In this document: positions 32,612-42,440 of the stretch, piece by piece
Layout of the letters: every line of letters begins with the position of its first letter
Numbering within the stretch: the stretch's first letter is position 1
Assembly (NCBI RefSeq): GCF_024679245.1
Contig: NC_090173.1
Span: 10,303,428-10,367,427 of the forward strand
Reading direction: 5' to 3'
DNA: 64,000 nucleotides
DNA from: Pseudorasbora parva
Taxonomy: Eukaryota > Chordata > Actinopteri > Cypriniformes > Gobionidae
Notes under the pieces: generated by a model
Databases searched by the model: none
What the model was told of the DNA's origin: nothing
Seen by the model: the letters and a program-made list of their open reading frames with translations, nothing else
Position numbers and translations under genes: made by a program

Positions 32612-34863
32612 TTTATATGGTGGAGAATAATGCGGGCAAGTTTCAAACGTTTGTGTATGTGTGAATGATATTCATATTCTATTCATTGTGTATTTTTGGA
32701 GTATTAATAACCTGCACGCGCGTTTTTGTTTCGTTTTTGTTTTGTTGTTGTTTGGTGAATTATGAACGGTACGCGCAAAGCGAACCCAAGCATAAACAGA
32801 TGCTGAGAAATGTTGAAGTAGCCGGATTATATTAATAAAAATATGAACGGTACGAAAATCCGCGTGATCTCCGAAACCCCCTGCAGCCGTAGGCGCAATA
32901 GGTTTTATCCGCGTGATTTCCAAACAAATGTATTGTAGGAAACCCATACATTTGACTCGAGCAATATATTATGTGTTCCATCAAAATAATGAGATTTTGA
33001 TGATGTCTGTAGACACGTACGTTGCGTTATCCCGCTTGATCTGAACTACGGAAAGTTTCTATCATTGCGGAAGATTGGGACAGGGCGAGACTCTCCTGTA
33101 CAATATAAGGGGCCTCAGAATAATTATTATATCGTTAAGATAAACGATAACTCCTGGTTTAAGTCTGGCTTAGCTAACCAAAGACTTGAGACCTAAAACA
33201 TTTGAATCAGAGATGCTGAAAACCGTCAGCCATATTGATAAATGTCTATTGGAGTCCATGTAAAATGCGTGAATAAGCAGACGGAAAATTCCTGCATTCA
33301 CCCGTCTTGTTACGCGTGCATCTAGAGCACCAGTCATTTGTAAATGATTTGCAAGAGCCAGTAAAGCGCAGAACGCCAGGGCGACCCAGAAATTGCAACG
33401 CCGCTTGCAAACCGCCAGAGGGCGACTCAAGAATTGCAACACCGCTTGCAAAACGCGAAGGCGACTCAGAAATTGCAACGCCGCTTGCAAACCGCCAGAG
33501 GGCGACTCAAGAATTGCAACGCCGCTTGCAACCCGCCAGAGGGCGACTCTAGAACCAGACAAAGCCATCTGGTGAGCATTTCCGCCTAACTAACTCTAGT
33601 CTAGGGCGGGCGCAATAGCGCCATCGTGTGGATAAATTCGGATAGTTTCACTCTCCGTCATTTGATTCTGCCTTAACAAAATAAGTTTGAGCCTATAAAT
33701 TGTTTATTGCTTACTGTTGTACACAGTTTCATTTATACAATTTTTCTAGCAACAACCAAGTCTCCTTTCTCGCTGATTAAACACCCTTATTCGAATTTGA
33801 AGTTTAAAAACAAACATAACTTCCTCTAACTCAAAGTGAAATTAGGTTTAAGTCACAGACAGTCCAATTGGAAGGAAGGACGCCACCGTGTGGCTATACC
33901 CTGTTAAGTCAGCGCAACACTAAATCCCTACTCCCTTTCTGATTAATTCTTTTATTTGGATAACTCCCACTTAGAGATTAATCATTATAGGATAAGATTT
34001 TTGATTGGCTTTCTTTTATTTGATTTTCCTTACAGGCTTATTTAAATTTCATTTAAACTTGCTTTGAATTTAATTTGAATTAAGTTGAGCTTCTAATTTT
34101 TTTATTTTATTTTATTTTATTTATAATTTTATTTTAATTTTTAATTTTTAATTTTAATTTTTAATTTTAATTTTTAATTTTAATTAATTTTTTTAATTAA
34201 AAATTATTATTATTATTTTATTTTTATTTTTATTTTATTTTTTATTTTATTTTTTTTCTCTCTGCAAAAGTTTTCTTTTCCCCTCCCATTGGGAATAAAG
34301 CTCAGTCTGGTAATTACAAACGGTATCAAAAGTGCCTTTTGTTTTATCATTACTTGACAGAAACTTTTGCCTTTTTCTAAATTGCTCTTGATATTTAATC
34401 TTCCACTTAAGCGACCTCAATTCACCCCGGATGAGCTAAATGGGACAACCCATAGTACAAGCCGAATTTTAGTATATCTTGAGCATTAAGCCTATTAATT
34501 TTCCCTAACACTCCCGGCGCGCACGCTGACATTCCTTTCATTACAGACCAATTCATCTTGTGTTTGTTTCCACTGTGCTCTTTCCTATCCTCACTGTTGG
34601 ACTATCACGATTGTGTTTCTTTCAGTTCACCAAGAGACCCCAAGGAGAATTAAATAGTCCCGGGACGACCGAGCAGCAGTTCACCAAGTGACCCCCCAGG
34701 GCTACCGCCCACCTAATTGTCTGAATTGTCTAATTATCTAACTGTCTAGATCAGTTAGCCAAAATTCCCAGCTATCCGTACGATAGCTCATTAGCTTAGA
34801 ACAAGCTTGCATTGGCTCTCTCTCTGTGTGTGTGTGTGTGCTGTGTTTCTTTCGTCCGCAGTA
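32612..34863 (+). other. Leader of the RT-less element: primer site, repeats, splice-like acceptor
   Basis: TGGTGGAGAATAATGCGGGC begins at 32618, six bases after the LTR. The first nine bases match the usual tRNA-Ala primer-site start, so this is a tentative primer site. A 42-bp tandem repeat is at 33379-33550. AT-rich low-complexity TTTTA/TTAAT sequence is at 34095-34255. Immediately before the gag ATG there is a pyrimidine and GT run ending TTTCTTTCGTCCGCAG at 34846-34861, a good splice acceptor, which suggests that the long leader is spliced out. No convincing ORF otherwise. Confidence 0.6.
33379..33550 (+). repeat. Tandem ~42-bp repeat in the leader, four copies
   Basis: The unit contains ATTGCAACGCCGCTTGCAAA, CCGCCAGAGGGCGACTC and AAGA. 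Copies begin at about 33390, 33433, 33472 and 33514, with small differences; the second copy reads ACACCGC and the third is shortened. Each copy carries the palindromic TTGCAA...TTGCAA pair and CGCCAGAGGGCGAC, a CTCF-like core (CCAGAGGGCG). Function as a binding array is inference. Confidence 0.75.
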
Positions 34864-37800
34864 ATGTTCCGTGCACCCAGTTCCGCCGTCCCGTGGGACC
34901 GCCTAACGACATGGCTGGAAGCGCTAACGGCCACCAGTCAAGGAAGTCTGGGACAGCTGAACCAGGAACAACTGGACACCGAGCTAGACCAGCTGATGAC
35001 ACACGACCCCACGCACAGCTACTCCAACAAGGAAGTGGCCAAGATCCTCGGAAGCCTCGCCCACGTCCTCATCGCACAGGCACGTCTAAGCGAAGGGAGC
35101 TACGACAACCTGAAACAGGAGGCAGCAACGCTAAAGCTTCAAGCCAAGGAGGCCCGGAGAGACCAAGCCCTCACCCAGCTTCGTCTAGATCAGCTTCTAG
35201 ACACAGAGAAAGACGGCGAAACAGACAAAGAACAAAGAAAAGAAATAGAAAGACTTCAAAAGACCCTGAAGGAGCTCCGTCGTGACACCGACCGACGAAT
35301 ACAGTCAGAGAAAGACGCCAGGAAACACCTCGACGAAAAGCTTCGGCGTGGCGAATCCCTCCTGGAGAGAACCACTGATGAACTTAAAGACAGAGACATT
35401 AAAGCTAAAGTCTATGCAAAACATTTGCAGTCGGCACAAGCCGAGATCGACGAGCTCATCCAGCAAAGACACGAGCTCAAAAATGAACTTGACACGGTGC
35501 AAAGAGAACTGAGACAATCATATATAGTGCAACGTTACCGGAAGGGGGAAACACACAACACACAGTTTCCCCTGACCAGTTACTCCGCACATTTTAGCCA
35601 CGAAGCAAGAGCTACGAAGGGGAATGACAGCCCCCTGTTTAAAAGAGCACCCGCCAGTCTCCACGAATCCCCGTCAGCAGCAAAGGAAAGGACGCCCTTC
35701 CAGGAAGTCAAGGTCAACAGCCACGAAGCTTCAAAGAACCTCGACAAGCTGGCCAGAAATATTCCTACCTTCAGCCCAGACCCGGCAGGAGGACACGACG
35801 TCCACGCATACTTAAAAGACATAGACTTTTACTTGCAAACTGTCGCTCACGCGAACAACTGGGACAGACTGTACCTGCTCAGGGCCACGTCTAATCGTGA
35901 CGTACGCAGCTTTCTGGATCGACAACCAGAGGCCATCAAAACGGACTACTGGCATCTACGACAAGCTCTAATTCGTGAGTACTCCGACCCCGAGTCAGAC
36001 CAGGGGTTCATCACTGCCATGGACCTCAAGCAAGCTCGACGTGAGACCTCACAGAACTTTTATAACAGACTGCGACGTGCCTACTTCGGGACACGTAACG
36101 ACCCAGGCATGGAGGAGGACATCAACTTCAAAACTCTTTTCCTCCGAAACCTGCACCCTACCATCAGTTACCACCTGGGGGTGCTGGCGTGCCCGCGCAG
36201 CATGGACACGCAACAGTTAAGAGACTTGGCTCACAAAGCTTACGTCAAACAGAAAACCATTTCTGAAAAGACTGTAAAACAGCCCACCATCTGCCCTGTC
36301 TCTGTGCACCACCCAGAGCTAACCCTAGAGGGCGCCAAACAGAACCACAGTTACCGACCCGTCAACAGAGAGTCCAAACCACTCCAAGCCAGCAGAGGGC
36401 AGCGTGGTCATAATGGCGACCGTCCACGGTACCAGAGCGATCGCTCTGAAGGATCCTGGGACCCGCCTCGCCCAGAAAGCCAGCGAAGAGGCCACTCTCG
36501 ACGGGACAATGGTAGGCCCAGACCTGAACCCACGTCTGGCAAAGAAAGTGTAGCTGCTTCTGAAGTTACAGAGCTCATAAAGATCCTGAAAGAGCTCCTC
36601 CGACAGAAACCTCACAAGGAAGACAAGAAGGACGGACCAGGTACAGCACGACTAGACATGATACCTGAAATCAACCTTCCCGCCCTTCCTGCAACTGAAT
36701 CATCCACCCTGAACACTTGTGCCCAACCACGGACTAGTGTAATAACTGTTGCACCCCCACACGTCAGCAGCACACACTCACGACAGCTGACAGCAACAGC
36801 CTCTGATCGAAACAGTAACATGGGGCAGCCCAGCGTACCAAAAAGCGCTGTTTTGATTGTTTGCACGCATAATGAGACACTTGACACATATCCAGACGGC
36901 TTATCAAGCAACACACAGGTCCCCACACCAAGACTCCTGGGAAACCTAATCGAGAAGGGGATGGCTCGAAAACTCTATCTGACTATCACTATGGAAAGGG
37001 AATTTAAGCTCGAAGCCCTAGTTGACACTGGCTCCGACCTCACGCTTATATCCGCCCAACTATTTGAAAGACTCAGATTTGAAGCACAGAGGAAAAATCG
37101 CACCCTTAACCTTCACACTTGTAAGCTAAATGTGCAGTCGTATAGCCAAAACGACATCCAGCTCAAGCACGTAGCTTCCATCCACCTGACAATTGGACCT
37201 ATGAGGCTGATACACCCAGTCTATATCTCCCCTATGAACACTTATCCGTTTCTCATCGGAAAAGACCTGCTGGACCGCTTCGAACCCGTACTGGACTTCA
37301 AACAGCTGAAAGTCTGGGCTCAAGTGCGTGACCCTCTGCCCCTTCAGACACACACATCGTCTGAGCAAGACTGTCAAGTCACAGAGGTCACGGGAACTCC
37401 CACAGAGCCAGACTGCCAGGTCACAAAGGCCACGGGACCCCCTGCAGCACACTGTGACAACACAGCTTCAGCCCCAAAGGCAAGTTCAAATTCGCTAATT
37501 TGCACATTTCAGCTATCCAAAGACTCTGATGCCTTCTGCCCCCAGGTCATGAATGACCTACAGCTGAATGACATTGTCACAACGAACAGTATCCCTGCAC
37601 TGTGGGCAGACAACTCAACAAAAAGTCTACCACTGTGCAATACAATCAGTAAAAACACACCACACGGCGACATGTGGGCACCCCCGCACCCCACATCCAG
37701 CCCCATTGTTGCAGTGCTAACCTACAGCAAGCGATCGACACCGGCTACAATGCCGGCCTTGCAGCTGCTATCGCTAACTCCGCAAATTTCCAACAACGAT

Positions 37801-38619
37801 ATTGCGGATATGCAAACCTCTGACACTGCAATAAAGACAATTCTTGACCACCTCTCAGACCCCTCCAACCACCCTATCACTGACTCTGAGCTCATTGATG
37901 ACTCTAGCCACAAGCATCTACATAACTCCAGACACATGATGCGTATTATGGACAACATTCTCTGGTGTGCACCCGATGGCAACACAGCGCCACAGCTTGT
38001 AGTGCCACGGTCGCAAAGGGGGGTGATGCTAATGTACGCCCACAACACACCATGTGCTGGACACCACGGCACCAGAACCACGTATGACACACTGAAACAG
38101 GTGGCATATGGGCCTGGGATGCATCAAGAGACGGCAGAGTATGTTAGAGAATGGCTAGTTCGCTGCCAGTTCCAACCAGCAAACCCGAACCACAGAGCCC
38201 CACTGCAACACAGAGGGACCACGTTCCCATGGTCAAACCTACAAATCGACCGGGTAGAACCCCTGCCCAGGTCCACAAAAGGCAAAAAGTACTTTCTCAC
38301 AGTGGTGTGCCAGTTTACCAAGTGGGTGGAGTGTCAACCAGCACCCAACGACACCGCCCAGACCACGGCATACCACCTGATGAATCACATCTTTTTCCTG
38401 TCAAGATTGCCACTGAGAATCAACTCAGACAGAGGCATCCACTTCACTACTGAGGCCATGCAACAGATCTGGAAATGCCTAAGAAACGCGGCCGTGATCA
38501 TGCTCCTGTGCCTCCAGACAATCAGAGGCCAGCCACCACCAGACATCATCACACCGGGTCCAGCCTCGGGCATCGTTCTGAGAGAGCAACCTGGACTGCT
38601 GATCACCAACTGCCAATGA
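34864..38619 (+). CDS. Fused gag-protease-integrase polyprotein, RT missing
   Basis: One open frame of 1,252 residues from ATG 34864; an upstream ATG at 34807 lies in the pyrimidine/GT tract and is less likely. Residues about 90-220 form a long charged coiled coil (ERLQKTLKELRRDTDRRIQ). A gag capsid-like region follows (IPTFSPDPAGGHDVHAYLKDIDFYL, about 300-460), then a basic Arg/Pro/Gly stretch, and an aspartic protease with LVDTGSDLTLIS (DTGS codons at 37024-37035) and FLIGKDLL. Then, with no RT or RNase H, comes integrase: YAHNTPCAGHHG with only one Cys of the usual pair (REWLVRCQFQ), core Asp codons at 38248 and 38428, and no third catalytic Glu. The C-terminus (MLLCLQTIRGQPPPD) looks like an envelope signal-peptide start joined in frame. 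The frame has no stop although it lacks polymerase, so it may still be made; mobilisation would need RT in trans. Confidence 0.85.
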   Translation: MFRAPSSAVPWDRLTTWLEALTATSQGSLGQLNQEQLDTELDQLMTHDPTHSYSNKEVAKILGSLAHVLIAQARLSEGSYDNLKQEAATLKLQAKEARRDQALTQLRLDQLLDTEKDGETDKEQRKEIERLQKTLKELRRDTDRRIQSEKDARKHLDEKLRRGESLLERTTDELKDRDIKAKVYAKHLQSAQAEIDELIQQRHELKNELDTVQRELRQSYIVQRYRKGETHNTQFPLTSYSAHFSHEARATKGNDSPLFKRAPASLHESPSAAKERTPFQEVKVNSHEASKNLDKLARNIPTFSPDPAGGHDVHAYLKDIDFYLQTVAHANNWDRLYLLRATSNRDVRSFLDRQPEAIKTDYWHLRQALIREYSDPESDQGFITAMDLKQARRETSQNFYNRLRRAYFGTRNDPGMEEDINFKTLFLRNLHPTISYHLGVLACPRSMDTQQLRDLAHKAYVKQKTISEKTVKQPTICPVSVHHPELTLEGAKQNHSYRPVNRESKPLQASRGQRGHNGDRPRYQSDRSEGSWDPPRPESQRRGHSRRDNGRPRPEPTSGKESVAASEVTELIKILKELLRQKPHKEDKKDGPGTARLDMIPEINLPALPATESSTLNTCAQPRTSVITVAPPHVSSTHSRQLTATASDRNSNMGQPSVPKSAVLIVCTHNETLDTYPDGLSSNTQVPTPRLLGNLIEKGMARKLYLTITMEREFKLEALVDTGSDLTLISAQLFERLRFEAQRKNRTLNLHTCKLNVQSYSQNDIQLKHVASIHLTIGPMRLIHPVYISPMNTYPFLIGKDLLDRFEPVLDFKQLKVWAQVRDPLPLQTHTSSEQDCQVTEVTGTPTEPDCQVTKATGPPAAHCDNTASAPKASSNSLICTFQLSKDSDAFCPQVMNDLQLNDIVTTNSIPALWADNSTKSLPLCNTISKNTPHGDMWAPPHPTSSPIVAVLTYSKRSTPATMPALQLLSLTPQISNNDIADMQTSDTAIKTILDHLSDPSNHPITDSELIDDSSHKHLHNSRHMMRIMDNILWCAPDGNTAPQLVVPRSQRGVMLMYAHNTPCAGHHGTRTTYDTLKQVAYGPGMHQETAEYVREWLVRCQFQPANPNHRAPLQHRGTTFPWSNLQIDRVEPLPRSTKGKKYFLTVVCQFTKWVECQPAPNDTAQTTAYHLMNHIFFLSRLPLRINSDRGIHFTTEAMQQIWKCLRNAAVIMLLCLQTIRGQPPPDIITPGPASGIVLREQPGLLITNCQ

Positions 38620-39353
38620 ATCCTCAAAAGAAAGACGTACTCTCCTGAACTTCACATCAGCAGCGCAAGCTCCTCCAGCCCTGCACACAAACGCAAAAGG
38701 GGGGGAGGAGCCCAAGCCCTCTGCCTAACCTTATACCAGCTTCAAGAACCTTCTCCTCCAACACCAGGTAGTCACCTTGTAGGCAATACTGCCAAGCCCC
38801 ACACTATGTCATGCATGTGATTTGAGAAAGAAGGCCTTTAACGAACACAAGGCCGCCTCTGAAGGGATTCTCAAAACCCCAATGACTTTGAACTTTGAAA
38901 CAGAGAAACCAAAGTGGATCACCAGAAGGCACCCAGCCTGGCCACAATGCGAGGCACCCTCTGAAAAGTTCCTAGTCAGCATAGGACATAAAAGTGTCAA
39001 GATGCACAGTCCATCTTCCTAGGCAGGAGACCTAAAGGACTGACTGGCCATTGCGAGGAACATGGTTCCACCCAGGGCTGCAGAAAGCCCACAGCACACC
39101 TGCACCACACAAACGGACTTCTGGATGACAGGTGACGCACCGTCAGGGCACCTGCTGCCTCGACACCTGCTGCACAAGCACAGAGACCTGAACTGGGCTA
39201 CTGTCTGCCTTATCTGCCATGGAACGACCATCACTTCAGGAGACACAAACAACTGGAGCCTAACATGGCTATGGTGTGTCTGATCTTCCTGAATCTTTGA
39301 TATCGCTCGTTGTTGTCCATAGGAGGGACAACAACTAGCGAAAGGGGGGATTA
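38620..39353 (+). other. 3' untranslated region and polypurine tract
   Basis: About 730 bases after the stop, C/A-rich at first, without a long plus-strand frame. It may be residue of a deleted env gene. The polypurine tract AAAGGGGGGA is at 39341-39350, three bases before the 3' LTR, the normal position for plus-strand priming. Confidence 0.7.
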
Positions 39354-40049
39354 TGTAGCGACTCAGGCGAATCAAACACACAATCGCCAGTTACATTTAA
39401 CAAATCTGTTGTGAAAGCTGTGTGCTGGGTGGCAGACCTTCCCCCAACACAACAGAGGGAGATTCTTCAGTCACCCTGGAAACCATCTGATAAGACTGTT
39501 TTATGGCCCCGAAAGGAATTTAGCCACATGAAGTTTCAGACACAAAGAGTTTAAGACACAGAGCTTTTGCCTCAAATTATAGACAAACCATCTATAAATG
39601 AACATGCACCCCAGGACATTATATGTAAACACATAACTGTCTTGTAAAATGTTTATTCTGTATGGTATCTTGCATCTTTTTGTCTTTGTCTTAACAAAGT
39701 ACTAGTTCAGATAACCTCATATATGTCATGTCTCCTATCAAATTAATGCTCACTTCACGACTTACACTTCCATGTATATCACTTATTCAGAAAATGCAGT
39801 GTGTGTTTGTTGCATTAATTATAGTATGAAGACTCAGAGACCCACTGAGTCGAACTTTCAAACAAAGGGCAATAAAATCTGCTGAGGAATTTCCCGCCGG
39901 GAAATCCCAACACTCTCATTGGTTAAGTCTAACCCTGGAGGGTGGGACTATTTCCAGACCTTAAAAGACCAGTGAAGACAGCCTCTCTTTTTGTTCTCTT
40001 ACTCCGCTCTGTTCACTTCTCCTCTCTCTCCTGTGGGAGCCAACACCCA

Positions 40050-40080
<31 letters not shown>

Positions 40081-41049
40081 CTGGCACTCAAGCCAGGCCA
40101 CCAATGCAGGCCCTCCAAGCAGGCCTCATCTCTTCCAAAAATCTTCTCTTCTACAATCCGATCTTCAAGAACACGAAGCATCGCTAAAGCAAACAGCCGC
40201 TTCCCTCCCAACCTCGGAAAGGACCGCCGGACCGCCGGACCGCCGGACACGCAGACACACATGCACACAAGCGAGAAGCCAAAACGAAACCAAAAAGAAT
40301 GCAAGTATTCTATTTCTTACTGCTGTAAAGAGGGTGTGTTATTCTCCCGTTGGGATAAATTAACTCCGTGAAGGTCGTATTTGGTTGAACTGAAGGAAAG
40401 CTGTTTCTTACCCTCCCCCACTCTCTTTGTCTCTCTCTCTCACTCTCTTTGTCTCTCTCTCTCTCTCTTTTATCTCTCTCTAACTTCAGTCTATTCATTA
40501 TTCTCTTTTATGTATTCTTTCGTTAATATCTATACTTCTACTCTCTTGTTGCATATTTAGTATGTACTTTCTGTGTGAATTGTAGTGTTATTTTTAGTCT
40601 GTGTTTATTAAACCTCCGAAAGACATTTAATGAGTTGAATCTGTTATTCTGCCACATACACAAAGTCAATGAAACTTGCGATCTAAACGTTACCTAACTG
40701 CTTATGCTACTATGTTAGTAAAGTAAACTGTATGACCATTTGAAATATTGAACTTATCCTGATCAGTAAAGTTAATGTTTCTTATGCGCTCGTAAAGCAG
40801 TAATCCCTTTATTGAGAATTGATTTGAAAAGTCTATAACTAATTTGCAGGACAAACTTAGTAGGATAATTTCAGGCAATTTCATAAAGGGTTACTTGTAT
40901 TTAATTAAACAATTTTCCCTATCGGAAAATTTTAATACGTAATGAACAACTGGCAAATCATATTCATAAATTCCTGAATATTGAATATTAAATCCCTTTT
41001 GAGTTAATTATTCCCCGAGACATTAAACTCATTAGTCGTTGTTGTTACA
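39354..41049 (+). repeat. 3' LTR (1,696 bp) of the RT-less element
   Basis: Nearly identical to 30926-32611. The G-run here (about 40051-40080) is some ten bases longer, which accounts for the whole length difference. One substitution (GGACCGCCGG for GGACCACCGG near 40240) was noticed. It is followed directly by BEL RT sequence on the minus strand (GYKH). Confidence 0.9.
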
Positions 41050-42022
41050 ATGCTTATAGCCAATGGTATCTGTTGGGCAGTGCCATCTTAGCCCTAGGGT
41101 AGACTCTTGAACCTCAGAAGAGTTTTGAGTAAGCCACAGTTCAGCATTATCTGAGCGAGCTTCTTGAGGAAGATGGCTTAGGACGTCAGGGGCAATACTG
41201 GCCCATTGGCGGATCTCAAAGCCCCCTGATGCCAAAAGGACACATAATTTCTCAAGTAATTCTTGGGCTTCAGCTTTCGATGGTAAACTCTGTAGACAGT
41301 TGTCCACTGTGATCATGCACGTGTTTTTGGAGGGCAAATGTGGCACAACAAGGAGAACATGTGGTACCAAAAGGCAGAACCTGCCACTCATAAACCACAG
41401 GAGGTGCATCACGACAGAGGTTTCGCCACACAAATCGAAGAAGGGACTTATCCTCAGGCAGAAGGCATACCTGGTGAAACATTGCTTTTATGTCCCCACT
41501 TATCGCGATGGCATGCTCTCGAAAGCGAAGAAGGACCCCCAAGAGCGATGGACCAAGAGTAGGGACAGGGAGAAGAGATTCGTTGAGGTTGCGGCCCTGG
41601 TATTGGTAAGAACAATTGAAAACTAGGTGGTTCTTCCCATTATGTTGTACCAGATGATGGGGAATGAACCATGATTCCTCACTCTGTGCAACCTCTTCCT
41701 CAGTCAGCTTGCGCACTGAACCTGCCAATTCAAGTTTGCTAAATTCCTTTAAGTATGCTGAGGCTTTGTCATCATCTTTAGCAAGTCGTTTCTCAGTACC
41801 TCTGAGACTTGGCATGACAGCATCTTTGGTCGCATGGAAAGGGGAAGTATTTATCTTCCGTAGCAAAGGGGTCGCATAGTGCTGGAGGTTGTTGTGCTCA
41901 ACACGGATGGTTTTGCTTTCCAGGAATGAGAGTGCCTCTTGATCCTCTCGTGATCGAGTTGCCTGTTTCTCTGATTTGAATGGTAATGTGTCCACCTGCC
42001 ACAACTTCTCCACATTTCTCAT
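41050..42022 (-). pseudogene. BEL/Pao reverse transcriptase (frameshifted)
   Basis: Minus strand. The frame from 42022 reads LWQVDTLPFKSEK, then ATPLLRKINTSPFHATKDAVMPSLRGTEKRL, WFIPHHLVQHNGKNHLVFNCSYQYQGRNLNESLLPVPTLGPSLLGVLLRFREHAIAISGDIKAMFHQV (first Asp) and LPFGTTCSPCCATFALQKHVHDHSG. Near 41310 the frame changes with loss of bases and resumes as TVDNCLQSLPSKAEAQELLEKL and ESTLGLRWHCPTDTIGYKH at 41050. The catalytic pair region reads VDN after the lesion. It copies BEL RNA to DNA. It continues at 30925 on the other side of the inserted LTR element. Confidence 0.86.
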
Positions 42023-42042
42023 AAGTTCAACTGTTTCAGGGT

Positions 42043-42438
42043 TTACTGAGGGGTCAGGTAACAGTTCCGAGATCTAGAATGCTGTGGTAGACCTCTGGCT
42101 GGGCCTTGTAGTGTCCATCCCAATCTGGTCCTTATAGCAACCGGTCCCCCTGGTGGTCCCAGACGTACTGGTTCTGTTGGAGTGAACAAATGAGGCTGGT
42201 CAGCTCCAATGAGTAGAAAAGGGTAAACTTGATCAAAGGGCTCAAGTGGCAAGCCTCTGAGGTGTTTGTACCTCTTCTGTAAGGTGGCTAGTGGGTAAGA
42301 ATGATCAGCCAGTCCCAGATTCTGAGCAGTGAACGCTCCATTGATGTGGTAATTCCGTTTTGGCTGTGAAGCAGGGGAAACACTAAAAGAGACAAATGCT
42401 CCTCTGAGTACTTGGGTTTCTTGCCTCATTGTTCTCAA
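42043..42438 (-). pseudogene. BEL/Pao protease region (N-terminally deleted)
   Basis: The minus-strand frame reads AFVSFSVSPASQPKRNYHINGAFTAQNLGLADHSYPLATLQKRYKHLRGLPLEPF, then PFLLIGADQPHLFTPTEPVRLGPPGGPVAIRTRLGWTLQGP. The latter part matches the C-terminal half of BEL/Pao aspartic proteases (LLIG-D...GW.L.GP). The N-terminal half with the catalytic DTGS is missing: gag ends at 42441 in another frame with ILLCEAAD-like words overlapping, so there is a deletion at about 42440. Confidence 0.75.
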
Positions 42439-42440
42439 TG

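Larger units (their letters stand above)
30926..41049 (+). mobile_element. Retrovirus-like LTR element lacking reverse transcriptase
   Basis: A 10,124-bp element with direct LTRs at 30926-32611 and 39354-41049 (TGTAGCGACTC...GTTGTTACA), a possible tRNA-Ala-type primer site just inside the left LTR, a long leader, one continuous ORF (34864-38619) and a polypurine tract at 39341-39350. The LTRs differ by one base seen (CCACCGG/CCGCCGG) and by the length of a G-run, so insertion was recent. The ORF joins gag and protease directly to integrase and then to an env-like leader, with RT and RNase H missing. It sits inside the RT gene of the BEL element. No clear target duplication is present (GATTA against ATGCT). 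Confidence 0.88.

Noticed and set aside
34807..34863. Upstream ATG extending the gag frame by 19 codons
   Set aside because: The extension is coded by a CT/GT tract that looks like the pyrimidine stretch of a splice acceptor ending at 34861; ATG 34864 is preferred.
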